Assembly (NCBI RefSeq): GCF_025998815.1
Contig: NZ_AP026678.1
Coordinates: forward strand, 3,286,001-3,350,000
Reading direction: 5' to 3'
From: Ignavibacterium sp.
Lineage (GTDB): Bacteria > Bacteroidota > Ignavibacteria > Ignavibacteriales > Ignavibacteriaceae
Length of the DNA stretch: 64,000 bases
Shown: one piece after another, positions 1-9,142 of the stretch
Numbering within the stretch: the first letter of the stretch is position 1
How the letters are laid out: every line of letters starts with the position of its first letter
Made by a program: the position numbers and the translations under genes
The notes under the pieces: model-generated
Databases searched by the model: none
Seen by the model: only the letters and a program-made list of their open reading frames with translations
Told to the model about the DNA's origin: nothing

Positions 1-410
1 AAAATCCGGTTGTTAAAACTGAGCAAAAGAAATCTGTTTTAAGAGAAATTTTTAGCAAAAATGTTTCGGCTGATACAATCAATTTCATTGAATTTGTAGT
101 TGATAAAAATCGTGAGTCTGCACTTAAAGATATTGCAGAGAAATTTTTAGAACTTAAAGATGAATATTCCGGTGTCGCAAGAGTCGAAATAAAATCTGCA
201 TTTGAGCTTAGCTCTGAGCAGAAAAAAATGCTTGAGCAGAGATTTGAATCAATTCTCAATAAAAAAGTTATTGCGAATTATTCGGTTGATGAAAAAGTTA
301 TCGGTGGTTTTGTTGCAAAAGTTAAAGATACAGTTTATGATGCCTCTATTGCCCATCAGCTTGAGTTGTTGCGTCAGCAATTATTAAAAGGAAGTTTATT
401 ACTTAACTAA
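1..410 (+). CDS. atpH: ATP synthase F1 delta subunit, 3' part
   Basis: The reading frame is open from the left edge (first full codon at base 3) to the TAA at 408-410, so the 5' end of the gene lies outside the window. The visible 135 residues are the C-terminal part of the F1 delta (OSCP) subunit, the peripheral-stalk protein that holds the catalytic alpha3beta3 head. Family features are visible: the SAFELSSEQ segment followed by a conserved [11 protein letters not shown] stretch and the C-terminal helix ending LLKGSLLLN. The next gene, atpA, follows after 22 bases, the usual atpH-atpA-atpG order. Identification is by sequence character and context, and the two agree well. Confidence 0.93.
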   Translation, partial: NPVVKTEQKKSVLREIFSKNVSADTINFIEFVVDKNRESALKDIAEKFLELKDEYSGVARVEIKSAFELSSEQKKMLEQRFESILNKKVIANYSVDEKVIGGFVAKVKDTVYDASIAHQLELLRQQLLKGSLLLN

Positions 411-432
411 AGGAATTAAAAAGGAATTTTAT

Positions 433-1980
433 ATGGCAGAAGTAAGACCTGATGAAATATCCGAAATATTAAGGAAACAATTAACAGGTTTCGAAAGTGA
501 AGTTGATATCTATGATGTAGGAACTGTTCTGCAGGTTGGTGATGGTATTGCCCGCGTTTATGGATTATCCCAGGTTATGGCAAGTGAACTTGTTGAATTT
601 CCTAATGATGTATTCGGAATGGTTCTTAACCTCGAAGAAGACAGCGTTGGTGTTGTTCTTTTTGGCGAATCAACCAAAGTAAAAGAAGGTGATGTTGTCA
701 AAAGAACAAAGCGTGTTGCTTCGATGCCCGTTGGTGAAGAGATGCTTGGAAGAGTTATTACTCCGCTTGGTATTCCAATCGATGGAAAAGGACCAATCAA
801 AACAGAAAAGTTTTTGCCAATTGAAAGAAAAGCTCTTGGTGTTATTCAAAGACAACCGGTTAAAGAACCTCTTCAAACTGGTATAACAGCTATTGATGCG
901 ATGATTCCAATAGGAAGAGGACAGAGAGAATTAATTATTGGTGATAGACAGACCGGAAAAACTGCAGTTGCTATTGATGCAATAATCAATCAAAAATACA
1001 CTCACACAGAGGAAGCAAAGCAGTTAGGAATCAAACCAGTTTATTGCGTTTATGTTGCTATTGGTCAGAAAGAGTCTACTGTTGCTCAGGTTGTGGCAAA
1101 ACTTGAAGAACATGGTGCAATGGCTTATACAACAGTTATTACTGCGTCTGCTTCTGATCCGGCACCACTGCAGTTCATAGCTCCGTATTCAGGTGCAACT
1201 TTGGGTGAATTCTTTAGGGATTCAGGAAGACATGCTCTTTGCATTTATGATGACTTATCAAAACAAGCTCAGGCATACAGAGAACTTTCTCTTCTTTTAA
1301 GAAGACCTCCCGGACGTGAAGCTTATCCTGGTGATGTTTTCTATCTTCACTCACGATTGCTTGAAAGAGCTTCAAAACTTAGTGATGAACTTGGTGGCGG
1401 AAGTTTAACTGCATTACCGGTAATTGAAACTCAGCAAGGTGATGTATCGGCTTATATTCCAACTAATGTTATTTCGATTACCGATGGTCAGATTTATCTG
1501 GAGTCGAATTTATTCAACGCAGGAGTTAGACCTGCAATCAATGTTGGTATCTCTGTATCTCGTGTTGGCGGTAATGCACAAATCAAAGCTATGAAAAAAG
1601 TTGCAGGTTCATTGAAACTTGATTTAGCACAATACAGAGAACTCGAAGCATTTGCAAAATTCGGTTCTGATTTGGATAAAGCAACTCAGGCAACTCTTGC
1701 AAAAGGTTCCAGATTAGTTGAATTGTTAAAACAAGGTCAGTATTCGCCGGTTCCTGTTGAGCGTCAGGTCGTTAGTATTTATTTAGGTACGCGCGGTTAT
1801 ATGGATTCAATTGCAGTTCACGATATAAAGAGATTTGAAAAAGAAATTCTTGAGTTCATTAGTGTGAAGTATAATCAGATATTTGAGAATATTAAGAAAG
1901 AAAAAGACTTAAGTAAAGAAACAGAAGAAATGATTAAAAAAGCTGCTGAAGAGTTTCTTCCAACATTTAAAAAATCTTAA
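433..1980 (+). CDS. atpA: ATP synthase F1 alpha subunit
   Basis: 515 residues, the normal size for the alpha subunit of the F1 head, which carries non-catalytic nucleotide sites and forms the alpha3beta3 hexamer with AtpD. The N-terminal beta-barrel domain (about 25-95) precedes the RecA-like nucleotide domain, with the P-loop GDRQTGKT at 170-177. The alpha-specific stretch ending in [15 protein letters not shown] lies near 370, and a helical C-terminal domain follows. The start ATG has purine-rich AAAGGAATT upstream. It sits between atpH and atpG. No beta or epsilon gene is seen in the part of the operon inside the window, so atpD is probably elsewhere, as in many Bacteroidota. No oddities. 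Confidence 0.98.
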   Translation: MAEVRPDEISEILRKQLTGFESEVDIYDVGTVLQVGDGIARVYGLSQVMASELVEFPNDVFGMVLNLEEDSVGVVLFGESTKVKEGDVVKRTKRVASMPVGEEMLGRVITPLGIPIDGKGPIKTEKFLPIERKALGVIQRQPVKEPLQTGITAIDAMIPIGRGQRELIIGDRQTGKTAVAIDAIINQKYTHTEEAKQLGIKPVYCVYVAIGQKESTVAQVVAKLEEHGAMAYTTVITASASDPAPLQFIAPYSGATLGEFFRDSGRHALCIYDDLSKQAQAYRELSLLLRRPPGREAYPGDVFYLHSRLLERASKLSDELGGGSLTALPVIETQQGDVSAYIPTNVISITDGQIYLESNLFNAGVRPAINVGISVSRVGGNAQIKAMKKVAGSLKLDLAQYRELEAFAKFGSDLDKATQATLAKGSRLVELLKQGQYSPVPVERQVVSIYLGTRGYMDSIAVHDIKRFEKEILEFISVKYNQIFENIKKEKDLSKETEEMIKKAAEEFLPTFKKS

Positions 1981-1996
1981 GCTAAGCAAAAACTGA

Positions 1997-2875
1997 ATGG
2001 CAACATTAAGAGACATAAAGCAGAGAATAAAAGGCGTTAAAAGTACGCAGCAAATTACTAAAGCAATGAAAATGGTTGCTGCGGCAAAGTTGCGTCGTGC
2101 TACGGAAGCTATCTTAAATGCAAGACCATACGCAAGAAAAATTCAAACTTTACTTTCACACCTTGCAAGCAATGACGACCTGATGAATAATCCTTTGTTT
2201 ATTTCTCGCGATGTTAAAAATGTTGCTGTTGTTGTTGTGACTGCTGACAGAGGCCTTTGCGGTGCATTCAATACAAATATTATTCGTGAAGCCACTCGTT
2301 ATATTCAGGAAGAACTGCAGGAAAAAAATATTTCACATAGTTTGTTTTGCCTCGGTAAAAAAGGTTCTGATTATTTTTCAAAAAGAAATTATAATGTTGT
2401 TCAGATAAATCCCGGCATTTTCGCTTCGCTCAATTATTCAATTGCACAGCGGCTTTCTGATCAACTAATCTCTGGTTTTCTAAATGGTGAATTTGATAAA
2501 GTGATTCTGATATTCAATGAATTTAAATCAATTATTCAACAGAAAATTGTTGTAGAGCAATTCCTTCCGATTCCTGTTGATAGCAATGAAAAAAGTGAAA
2601 GCCACGCTGAAGCAAATTATATCTACGAGCCGAATCAAAAAGCAATATTTGAATATCTTATTCCCAAACATCTCAAAGCTCAGCTTTGGAGAGTTTTACT
2701 CGAATCAAATGCTGCTGAATTTGCGGCGAGAATGACTGCTATGGATAATGCAACAACTAATGCCAAGGAATTGATTAGAACTTTAAATCTTAAATACAAC
2801 AAAGAACGACAAGCTGCAATTACAAAAGAGATACTTGAAATTGTATCCGGTGCAAATGCATTAAAGGCAAGCTGA
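1997..2875 (+). CDS. atpG: ATP synthase F1 gamma subunit
   Basis: 292 residues. The gamma subunit is the central rotating shaft of F1. The N-terminal helix signature (MATLRDIKQRIKGVKSTQQITKAMKM) and the C-terminal helix (ELIRTLNLKYNKERQAAITKEILEIVSGANAL) are diagnostic; these form the antiparallel coiled coil in the alpha3beta3 cavity. The middle domain holds the conserved VTADRGLCGAFN motif near residue 83. It begins 16 bases after atpA, so it is in the same operon. Transcription may run on into ffh, because I see no terminator in the 36-base gap. Confidence 0.97.
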   Translation: MATLRDIKQRIKGVKSTQQITKAMKMVAAAKLRRATEAILNARPYARKIQTLLSHLASNDDLMNNPLFISRDVKNVAVVVVTADRGLCGAFNTNIIREATRYIQEELQEKNISHSLFCLGKKGSDYFSKRNYNVVQINPGIFASLNYSIAQRLSDQLISGFLNGEFDKVILIFNEFKSIIQQKIVVEQFLPIPVDSNEKSESHAEANYIYEPNQKAIFEYLIPKHLKAQLWRVLLESNAAEFAARMTAMDNATTNAKELIRTLNLKYNKERQAAITKEILEIVSGANALKAS

Positions 2876-2911
2876 TTTAAGAATTGATATGTATAGAAAG
2901 GTATTGAGAAT

Positions 2912-4237
2912 ATGTTTGAAGAATTATCCTTAAAATTAGATGCTGCTCTTAAGAAGATAACAGGTCAGGGAAGACTTACCGAAGCTAACATTTCTGATAC
3001 TCTCAGAGAAATCCGAAGAATACTTCTTGATGCTGATGTAAATTATAAAGTTGCAAAAGACTTTATTGAAAAAGTTAAAGAAAAAGCTCTTGGTAAGGAA
3101 GTTATCGCTTCCATCACACCGGGTCAGTTAATTACTAAGATAATTTATGATGAACTTGTAGAATTACTTGGTGGTGGTCATTCGGAAATTGTACTTAATC
3201 CAACCGGTGCGACGATAATTCTTGTTGTAGGATTACAAGGTTCTGGTAAAACAACTTTTTCAGCAAAGCTTGCTAAAAGACTTAAAGAAAGAAAAAGAAA
3301 AGTACTGCTTGTTGCTGCAGATATTTACAGACCTGCTGCAATCGAACAATTAAAAATTTTAGGTCAGCAAATTGATGTTCCCGTATTCTCACTTGCGCAA
3401 AAGGATGCCCGGCTGGTAGCTTCGGAATCACTAAAGTATACTAAGGACAAAGGTTTAGATACTCTTATTATTGATACTGCCGGAAGACTTCATGTTGATG
3501 ATGAAATGATGAAAGAAGTTGCTGACATTAAAGAAATTGTAAAACCAACAGAGACTTTATTTGTTGTTGATTCGATGACAGGGCAGGATGCAGTTAATTC
3601 TGCAAAAGCTTTTAATGAAACTGTTAACTTTGATGGAATTGTTCTTTCGAAACTTGATGGTGATGCAAGAGGTGGTGCTGCTATTTCCATTAGGTCTGTT
3701 GTTGGCAAACCAATTAAATTTGTTTCAAACGGTGAGAAGTTAGAAAATCTTGATGTGTTCTATCCTGACAGATTAGCATCCAGAATTCTTGGCAAAGGCG
3801 ATATTATTTCTTTGGTTGAAAAAGCCCAGGAAAGCATTGATGAGCTTGAAGCCAAGCGAATGGAAGAAAAATTAAGAAAGAATAAATTTGATTTTGAAGA
3901 TTTTCTTAAGCAAATTAAGCTCATAAAGAAAATGGGTTCTTTGTCAAGTTTGATTGGAATGATTCCCGGACTTGGTTCTCAGATAAAAAATGCGCAAATT
4001 GATGACAAAGCACTGATAAAAGTTGAGGCAATAATTAACTCGATGACTAAACAAGAAAGAGAAAATCCCAAAGTTCTGAACGGTAGTCGTCGAAAACGAA
4101 TTGCTCGTGGAAGCGGAACCACTATTCAGGATGTGAATCGTTTAATCAAGCAATTTCAGGAAATGCAAAGGATGATGAGCCTGATGAATAAAAAAGGATT
4201 CTTCAACTCATCAAATAAAAATTTTAAATTTAATTGA
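2912..4237 (+). CDS. ffh: Signal recognition particle protein Ffh
   Basis: 441 residues. Ffh is the SRP GTPase that binds signal peptides of nascent membrane and secreted proteins with 4.5S RNA and docks on FtsY. An N-domain helical bundle (1-90) is followed by the G domain, with P-loop GLQGSGKT at 107-114, DTAGR at 188-192 and SKLDGDARGG from about 246. A methionine-rich M domain follows, with the RNA-binding motif GSRRKRIARGSG near 390 and a Met-rich tail. It leads a translation/secretion cluster with rpsP, khpA, rimM, trmD and rplS, an order common in many bacteria. Confidence 0.98.
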   Translation: MFEELSLKLDAALKKITGQGRLTEANISDTLREIRRILLDADVNYKVAKDFIEKVKEKALGKEVIASITPGQLITKIIYDELVELLGGGHSEIVLNPTGATIILVVGLQGSGKTTFSAKLAKRLKERKRKVLLVAADIYRPAAIEQLKILGQQIDVPVFSLAQKDARLVASESLKYTKDKGLDTLIIDTAGRLHVDDEMMKEVADIKEIVKPTETLFVVDSMTGQDAVNSAKAFNETVNFDGIVLSKLDGDARGGAAISIRSVVGKPIKFVSNGEKLENLDVFYPDRLASRILGKGDIISLVEKAQESIDELEAKRMEEKLRKNKFDFEDFLKQIKLIKKMGSLSSLIGMIPGLGSQIKNAQIDDKALIKVEAIINSMTKQERENPKVLNGSRRKRIARGSGTTIQDVNRLIKQFQEMQRMMSLMNKKGFFNSSNKNFKFN

Positions 4238-4264
4238 TAATGATATAAATACCGGAGGTATAAC

Positions 4265-4666
4265 TTGGCTGTTAAGTTAAGACTAAGAAGAATGGGTAAG
4301 AAGAAACAACCCATCTACAAAATTGTTGCTGCGGATTCCCGTTCACCAAGAGATGGGAAATTTATTGAAGCAGTTGGTGTGTATAATCCTCTGACAAATC
4401 CTCATACAATTGATCTGAAAGAGGATAGAGTAAACTACTGGTTAAATTGCGGTGCAATTCCTACTTTAACTGTTAGAAGTTTATTAAGTCAGAAAGGAAT
4501 ATTACTTAAGAGACATCTCGAGAAAAAAGGATTTCCGCAGGAAAAAGTTGAAGCAGAAATTCAGAACTGGCAAAAGTTAAAAGAAGCCAGTGCTCAGAAG
4601 GGTCAAACCAGGAAGAAAAAGAAATCTGCTTCAGAAGAGCAGAAAGCAGAAGCACCTGCTAACTAA
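4265..4666 (+). CDS. rpsP: 30S ribosomal protein S16 (TTG start)
   Basis: 133 residues. The core ([24 protein letters not shown] near the N-terminus) is typical S16, a small-subunit assembly protein. A lysine- and glutamate-rich tail of about 40 residues extends beyond the usual 80-90 residue core, as in many Bacteroidota. The start is TTG at 4265, fixed by a strong Shine-Dalgarno GGAGGT at 4254-4259 five bases upstream and by the MAVKLRL-type N-terminus; there is no ATG nearby. It lies 27 bases after ffh. A weak initiation codon on a ribosomal protein gene, compensated by a near-perfect ribosome-binding site, is worth noting. Confidence 0.96.
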   Translation: MAVKLRLRRMGKKKQPIYKIVAADSRSPRDGKFIEAVGVYNPLTNPHTIDLKEDRVNYWLNCGAIPTLTVRSLLSQKGILLKRHLEKKGFPQEKVEAEIQNWQKLKEASAQKGQTRKKKKSASEEQKAEAPAN

Positions 4667-4687
4667 TTTTGTATTCTCAGTGTACAG

Positions 4688-4711
4688 CAGAAGTTAAGGG
4701 TGCTACTTCTG
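4688..4711 (+). other. Small hairpin between rpsP and khpA
   Basis: A 7-bp perfect inverted repeat, CAGAAGT (4688-4694) and ACTTCTG (4705-4711), with a 10-base loop. No T-run follows, so it is not a good intrinsic terminator; it may be an RNA-stability or processing site that separates rpsP from the downstream genes. The rest of the 132-base gap (4667-4798) shows nothing else I can name. Confidence 0.3.
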
Positions 4712-4798
4712 AAAACTGTTGAAAAAATGTAATTATTTTTTCACGGATTACTGTACATAATTACATAAGCGCCCGCATCAATCGTAGGAGGCACTGCT

Positions 4799-5032
4799 AT
4801 GAAAGAATTCATTGAATTCATTGCCAAGCATCTGGTTGACCACCCGGATGGTGTTGTTGTTGAAGAAAAGGCAGTTGAAGAAAAGAAAGTTGTTCTTTCT
4901 CTGAAAGTAAAACCTGAAGATGTCGGTAAAGTTATCGGCAAACAAGGTAAAACTGCCCAGGCAATGAGAACATTGCTTACTGCTGTAGCAGCTAAAGATG
5001 GTAAGCGCGCTGTTTTGGAAATTGAAGATTAA
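4799..5032 (+). CDS. khpA: KH-domain RNA-binding protein KhpA
   Basis: 77 residues, one KH domain. The GxxG RNA-binding loop is present as GKQG in the segment [16 protein letters not shown]. KhpA (formerly YlqC) is a small RNA-binding protein that in Gram-positive bacteria pairs with KhpB/Jag; it is nearly always coded between rpsP and rimM, as here. The ATG is preceded by TAGGAGG (4785-4791), a strong ribosome-binding site. A 132-base gap with a hairpin separates it from rpsP. Its function in this lineage is inferred only from family and synteny. Confidence 0.93.
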   Translation: MKEFIEFIAKHLVDHPDGVVVEEKAVEEKKVVLSLKVKPEDVGKVIGKQGKTAQAMRTLLTAVAAKDGKRAVLEIED

Positions 5033-5040
5033 AGATAAAG

Positions 5041-5556
5041 TTGAATGATTTTTTTCTTATTGCTAAAGTAGTTGCGGTTTCTGCTAGGGATGGTTTTGTA
5101 AAACTAAAACTTTTTACTGATCATCCGGAGAGACTCTATACTACTAAATCTATTTTTGTTGATTTCTGGGGTAATAAGAAAAAATTCGTAATTGAAGAAA
5201 TTCTGAAAAGGGGTGATAGTTATCTTCTTAAGTTGAAAAATTTTTCAACTGAAAGAGAGCTGCAGGTTTTTGTTGGTAAAGAAATTTTTCTTGAGCAAAA
5301 AGATTTACCACCTCTGGAGGAAAATTCTTTTTACATTCACGATCTTGTTGGATGTAAAGTGTTTTGCGCTGATAAGTTTTTAGGTATTGTTAAGGATGTT
5401 CTTTCTACACCGGCTAATGATGTTTTGGAAATAACTGATGAGAATAATACAACTAAGCTTTTACCTTTTGTTCTTAAATTTTTTGATGAAATTAATCCTG
5501 AGCAAAAAATTATTTTTGTGAAAGAAGATAGTGGAATTTGTGATGATGAGGATTGA
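5041..5556 (+). CDS. rimM: 16S rRNA processing protein RimM
   Basis: 171 residues with an N-terminal RimM barrel (LIAKVVAVSARDGFVKLKLFTDHPER) and a C-terminal PRC-barrel (DLVGCKVFCADKFLGIVKDVL, about 100-165). RimM helps S19 join the 30S head during 16S rRNA maturation. The start is TTG at 5041, eight bases after the khpA stop, and gives the expected N-terminus. The 3' end overlaps the trmD start by 11 bases, suggesting translational coupling. The usual G-x-H-G-x-x-G motif near the N-terminus is replaced by SARDGFV, a common variation in this phylum. Confidence 0.93.
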   Translation: MNDFFLIAKVVAVSARDGFVKLKLFTDHPERLYTTKSIFVDFWGNKKKFVIEEILKRGDSYLLKLKNFSTERELQVFVGKEIFLEQKDLPPLEENSFYIHDLVGCKVFCADKFLGIVKDVLSTPANDVLEITDENNTTKLLPFVLKFFDEINPEQKIIFVKEDSGICDDED

Positions 5557-6220
5557 TATTATATCTGCTGTACCTGAATTGTTAACAAGTCCCTTGAATT
5601 CAAGTATTCTTAAAAGGGCTCAGAATAAAAAGAAAATAGAAATATATGTTCACAATCTGCGAGATTATGCTTTTAATAAACACAAGCAGATTGATGATAA
5701 GCCGTTTGGCGGCGGTCCCGGAATGATTCTAAAGCCCGAACCGTTCTTTGAATGTATTGAAAAACTGCAAAGTGAAAGAAAATATGATCATATTATTTTC
5801 ACAACACCGAAAGGAAAAATTTTTGATCAAAAGTATGCTAATAAACTTTCGCTTGCAAAGAATATAATTATAATTGCTGGTCACTATAAAGAAATTGACG
5901 ATCGTGTAAGACAACATTTTGCAACTGATGAAATATCAATTGGTAAATTTGTTCTTACTGGCGGTGAGCTTCCTGCATTGATTATAGTTGATGCTGTGGT
6001 TCGATTAATTCCCGGAGTTTTAAATGATAGTGAAGCTGCTCTGGACGATTCATTTCAGGATGGTGAAATTGTTGAAGCACCTTATTATACAAGGCCGGCT
6101 GAATATCGTGGAATGAAAGTTCCTGAAGTTCTTCTTTCAGGAAATGAAAAAGAAATTAAAAAATGGAAAGAAGAACAATCTAAAATTTTAACTGAAAAAT
6201 GGAAGAATTATAATAATTAG
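5546..6220 (+). CDS. trmD: tRNA (guanine-37-N1)-methyltransferase
   Basis: 224 residues. TrmD methylates G37 next to the anticodon, using S-adenosylmethionine, and prevents +1 frameshifting. SPOUT-family trefoil-knot motifs are visible: [12 protein letters not shown] near 55, [11 protein letters not shown] near 112 and [14 protein letters not shown] near 130. The frame stays open upstream to a GTG at 5531 inside rimM, but family members start [13 protein letters not shown], so ATG 5546 (or the adjacent 5543) is preferred. It overlaps rimM by 11 bases and is followed 11 bases later by rplS. Confidence 0.96.
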   Translation: MRIDIISAVPELLTSPLNSSILKRAQNKKKIEIYVHNLRDYAFNKHKQIDDKPFGGGPGMILKPEPFFECIEKLQSERKYDHIIFTTPKGKIFDQKYANKLSLAKNIIIIAGHYKEIDDRVRQHFATDEISIGKFVLTGGELPALIIVDAVVRLIPGVLNDSEAALDDSFQDGEIVEAPYYTRPAEYRGMKVPEVLLSGNEKEIKKWKEEQSKILTEKWKNYNN

Positions 6221-6231
6221 CGGAGTACGAA

Positions 6232-6576
6232 ATGATAGACTTGAATAATGTAATATCGGATCAAATAAGAACTGATATACCTAAATTTAACACGGGTGAC
6301 AGAATCCGTGTTCATGTAAGAGTTATCGAAGGTGAAAAAGAAAGAATTCAGCCCTTCGAAGGTGATGTTATAAGCATCAGAGGAACGGGATTAAACAAGA
6401 CTTTCACAGTAAGAAAAATTTCAAGCGGTGTTGGTGTTGAAAGAATTTTCCCGTTTAACTCTCCCAAAATTGCTAAGGTTGAACTTATTAAAGAGGGAAG
6501 CGTTAGAAGAGCCAAGCTCTATTACCTTAGAAAACTTTCTGGTAAGGCAGCCAAGATTAAAAGTAAAAATCCATAA
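6232..6576 (+). CDS. rplS: 50S ribosomal protein L19
   Basis: 114 residues, the normal length for L19, which sits at the 30S-50S interface. The diagnostic stretches [30 protein letters not shown] and [12 protein letters not shown] are present. The gene is the last of the ffh-rplS cluster and is followed at once by a strong terminator (6581-6612). The ribosome-binding site is weak (GCGGAG 6219-6224 is the nearest candidate), so some coupling to trmD translation is likely. Confidence 0.97.
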   Translation: MIDLNNVISDQIRTDIPKFNTGDRIRVHVRVIEGEKERIQPFEGDVISIRGTGLNKTFTVRKISSGVGVERIFPFNSPKIAKVELIKEGSVRRAKLYYLRKLSGKAAKIKSKNP

Positions 6577-6580
6577 TATT

Positions 6581-6612
6581 AAAGCCGCTTAACAAAGCGG
6601 CTTTTAGTTTTT
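6581..6612 (+). terminator. Intrinsic terminator of the ffh-rplS cluster
   Basis: Nine-base stem AAAGCCGCT (6581-6589) and AGCGGCTTT (6596-6604) with a 6-base loop, followed by a T-rich run to 6612. It ends the ribosomal cluster. Confidence 0.9.
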
Positions 6613-6618
6613 ATAATT

Positions 6619-7374
6619 ATGAAATTTTATCTACCTCAAAATATCTTTACTAAAATTCTCAGAACAGAGTTGTCTGAGGATAATGACATTGGTTTTCAGT
6701 TTCTTCCATCAGCTTTGATTTCAAAAAAGTTGATGACGGAAGATGATGCTATTGGTCTTATTCCGAGTATGGATTTGGTTACGCATAAAGATTTTTTTGT
6801 TTCTGCAGAAATAGGGATTTCCTTTAATGCTCTTCTTTCAAATTCATATCTTCATTTCAAAGAAAATCAAACTACTATTGATAAGCTTTTCCTCAAAGGA
6901 GATATTTCTTCAAACGAAGCTTTACTAAGCAAAATTCTTTTAAAGGAAATGTACGATATTGACATTACTCCAAGATTGGTCACACCTGAGTTTATGATTC
7001 AGGATGAGAACATATTGATTGCTGGTGATGAGAATTATGAAAAAGAGTTGTTCTTAAACGGATTAAGCTTTGCTGAAGAAATTATAGAGTTGATAAACGC
7101 TCCTTATGTGAATTTTCTTTTAGCATCAAAAGATGATAGTGCATTAAAGTCATTTGTAATTAAGCATCGCGATGATTTTATTTCCGGTCACCCGGACTCA
7201 TTCGAAAATTTATTGGATGGTTATCCGTTACAATCAGTTGAGTTCATCTCTGTTAATATGCAGCATGTTATTTTTGATCTGGAAGAGCAGGATTTGGAAG
7301 GAATTAAATCTTTACTTCAGTTGCCATACTATCACGGCATTACCAACGATTTATTTGAAATTAAATTTGTCTGA
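6619..7374 (+). CDS. Divergent MqnA-like (VitK2_biosynth-type) protein
   Basis: 251 residues, no signal peptide. The pattern resembles the periplasmic-binding-like fold of MqnA/MqnD (futalosine menaquinone pathway). A segment DAIGLIPSMDLVTHKDF matches the family's DVALIPS-type strand. LFLKGDISSNEALLSKILLKEMY near 95 matches the position of the family SRTSxxLxKILL helix. ILIAGDENYEKELFLNGLSFAEE near 135 matches its LLIGD segment, and a hydrophobic PYVNFLLASK strand follows. The SRTS ligand motif is degenerate (SSNEAL), so it may not be a working MqnA. No other men or mqn gene is nearby. It has no clear ribosome-binding site and begins six bases after the rplS terminator. The assignment rests on pattern memory only. 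Confidence 0.45.
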   Translation: MKFYLPQNIFTKILRTELSEDNDIGFQFLPSALISKKLMTEDDAIGLIPSMDLVTHKDFFVSAEIGISFNALLSNSYLHFKENQTTIDKLFLKGDISSNEALLSKILLKEMYDIDITPRLVTPEFMIQDENILIAGDENYEKELFLNGLSFAEEIIELINAPYVNFLLASKDDSALKSFVIKHRDDFISGHPDSFENLLDGYPLQSVEFISVNMQHVIFDLEEQDLEGIKSLLQLPYYHGITNDLFEIKFV

Positions 7375-7377
7375 TCT

Positions 7378-7821
7378 TCAATTTTTTTCTTTCAGATAAT
7401 CCTTCAGGTTTGAAAATATTTTTCTGAAAATTATAGAATGAATTTTAGAAACTGGCAGAATGTAAGAAATTAACTTTGTAAGAGAATCGACAATATCAAG
7501 ATTCACTTCGTAAGTTAAAATTGTACTGTCATTATTGCTTTCAATAATCCATCTTCCCAAACCACGATATAAACCATCAAAATATTCCAACTTTATTTCT
7601 TTGAGATTAGTTATTTCAACAACTCTTATTGAAAAAGATTTTCCACCAAATGGACTTGCCTTTAAAGTCGTACCAATCACTTGTTGATTTTCACTTTTGA
7701 TCTCAAGATTAACTAATCGTGGCCACCAGATTTTATATGAATCAAAATCAGAAATAACTGACCAGACTTTTTCTAAAGAATAATTAAGTTCAACACTATC
7801 AGAAGCAATTATTTTAGGCAT
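7378..7821 (-). CDS. SRPBCC-fold (START/polyketide-cyclase-like) protein
   Basis: 147 residues. The N-terminal pattern (a strand, then SLEKVWSVISDFDSYKIWWPRL, then alternating strands and a long C-terminal amphipathic helix ending NLKDYLKEKN) is typical of the SRPBCC helix-grip fold that binds hydrophobic ligands in a deep pocket. There is no signal peptide. The particular ligand cannot be predicted. It lies downstream of serA on the same strand but behind a terminator-like hairpin (7842-7867), and it converges with the MqnA-like gene with only three bases between the stop codons. Confidence 0.7.
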   Translation of the reverse strand: MPKIIASDSVELNYSLEKVWSVISDFDSYKIWWPRLVNLEIKSENQQVIGTTLKASPFGGKSFSIRVVEITNLKEIKLEYFDGLYRGLGRWIIESNNDSTILTYEVNLDIVDSLTKLISYILPVSKIHSIIFRKIFSNLKDYLKEKN

Positions 7822-7832
7822 GGATTCTTTCG

Positions 7833-7867
7833 GAAAGAAAAGCAGTCAGAAGCTATCTCCTGACTGC
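7833..7867 (-). terminator. Intrinsic terminator after serA
   Basis: GCAGTCAG (7842-7849) and CTGACTGC (7860-7867) form an 8-bp stem with a 10-base loop. Read on the minus strand, a T-rich run (complement of 7833-7841) follows. It sits between serA and the SRPBCC gene, so the latter probably depends on read-through or its own promoter. Confidence 0.75.
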
Positions 7868-7877
7868 CATTCGTGAG

Positions 7878-9068
7878 TTAAATTTCTACATGACTTACAC
7901 TAATAACATTTGGATTTTCACTTATTTGCTTTAACATTTCTGCAGTTGCAGGAAGTTTCAATTTCATTGTGCAACAAGCAGCAATACCACCTTCAAAAAT
8001 GATGTTTTCGATTTCTTCAATATTAATATTTCCTTGTCGAATTACATCAAGTACACTTGCAAGCACACCGGGCTTATCGTAGTGTTTGACCACCAATTGA
8101 TATTTTGCATCAGTTACTTTTGCTCTGTTTACCCAATGATCAATTACTCCACTGTGAACATAATGTTTAATGATTCTAACTGTTTCTTCAGCAACTGCAT
8201 CCTGTGCCTGCTCAGTTGATGCACCAATATGGTGAGTTACATAAATATTCGGATTATTCTGCAACTGGGATTTTACTTCTCCCGATTTTCCTTCTGGTTC
8301 ACCTTTGAAAACATCAAGAGCAACTCTGAGATTCTTTTCTTTAATTGCTTCAAGTAAGTCTTCTTCGACAATGATATCGTGTCTGGATGTGTTTATCAAA
8401 TAAGCACCATCTTTCATATAGCTGAACATTTGTTTATTGAATAATCCTTTGGTTTGCGGTGTAGCAGGAAGGTGAATAGTTACTATATCGCAAAGTGGCA
8501 ATAGTTGATCCATTTCAGAAAAATCTTTAATCTGAACACCTTCAATTCTTGAAATATCTTTTCCATAAACATTCATCTCAAAAGCAAGTGCGCGCTTTGC
8601 AACTTCTTTACCGATATTACCAACACCTATGATACCTAAAGTTTTTCCTTTGAGTCCTTTGCCTTTGGAATATTTATCCTTATTCCAGATTCCATTTCTG
8701 AAATCCGAAACATTATCTGGAATAAATCTATCCAGTGCAATCATTAATCCGATTGTAAGCTCAGCAACTGCCACAGCGTTCATTCCCGGACAGTTTGCAA
8801 CATAGATGCCTTTTTTATTTGCAGCAGAAATAGCAATGTTGTTCACCCCTGAGCCAGCACGAATTATAAGATTAAGTTTTTTACTGTTGTTAATTGTTTC
8901 TTCATTTACAACAGTTGAGCGAACAACCAATATGTCAACATCTTCTGCTGCTTTGGGAAGATCTTTTTCCCCAAGTTTGGGTTCGTAAATAACATCAAGA
9001 TCAAGTGCTTTTAATTCCTGAATGTACTTATCAGGAAATTTATCTGCGATTAATACTTTTAGTTTCAT
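7878..9068 (-). CDS. serA: D-3-phosphoglycerate dehydrogenase
   Basis: 396 residues; catalyses the first step of serine synthesis, 3-phosphoglycerate to 3-phosphohydroxypyruvate with NAD. The 2-hydroxyacid dehydrogenase fold is clear: Rossmann motif GIIGVGNIGKEVAKRA near 145, LINTSR (catalytic Arg region) near 225 and HHIGAST with the catalytic His near 280. A C-terminal ACT domain (about 325-396, YDKPGVLASVLDVIRQGNINIEE) suggests serine feedback inhibition. It is the short form without the extra intervening domain. AGAGGT precedes the ATG. The neighbouring operon makes no serine genes, so it stands alone, ending in its own terminator. Confidence 0.95.
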   Translation of the reverse strand: MKLKVLIADKFPDKYIQELKALDLDVIYEPKLGEKDLPKAAEDVDILVVRSTVVNEETINNSKKLNLIIRAGSGVNNIAISAANKKGIYVANCPGMNAVAVAELTIGLMIALDRFIPDNVSDFRNGIWNKDKYSKGKGLKGKTLGIIGVGNIGKEVAKRALAFEMNVYGKDISRIEGVQIKDFSEMDQLLPLCDIVTIHLPATPQTKGLFNKQMFSYMKDGAYLINTSRHDIIVEEDLLEAIKEKNLRVALDVFKGEPEGKSGEVKSQLQNNPNIYVTHHIGASTEQAQDAVAEETVRIIKHYVHSGVIDHWVNRAKVTDAKYQLVVKHYDKPGVLASVLDVIRQGNINIEEIENIIFEGGIAACCTMKLKLPATAEMLKQISENPNVISVSHVEI

Positions 9069-9142
9069 AGATACCTCTTTCTTTTTTGTTAAGAAGAATA
9101 TTTTAGGAGTACTAATAAAAAGAAAACATCGGATAAACTTTT

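Noticed and set aside
558-886. Antisense and shifted-frame ORFs inside atpA
   Set aside because: They are shadows of the strongly conserved ATPase alpha gene with no ribosome-binding sites or family signatures.
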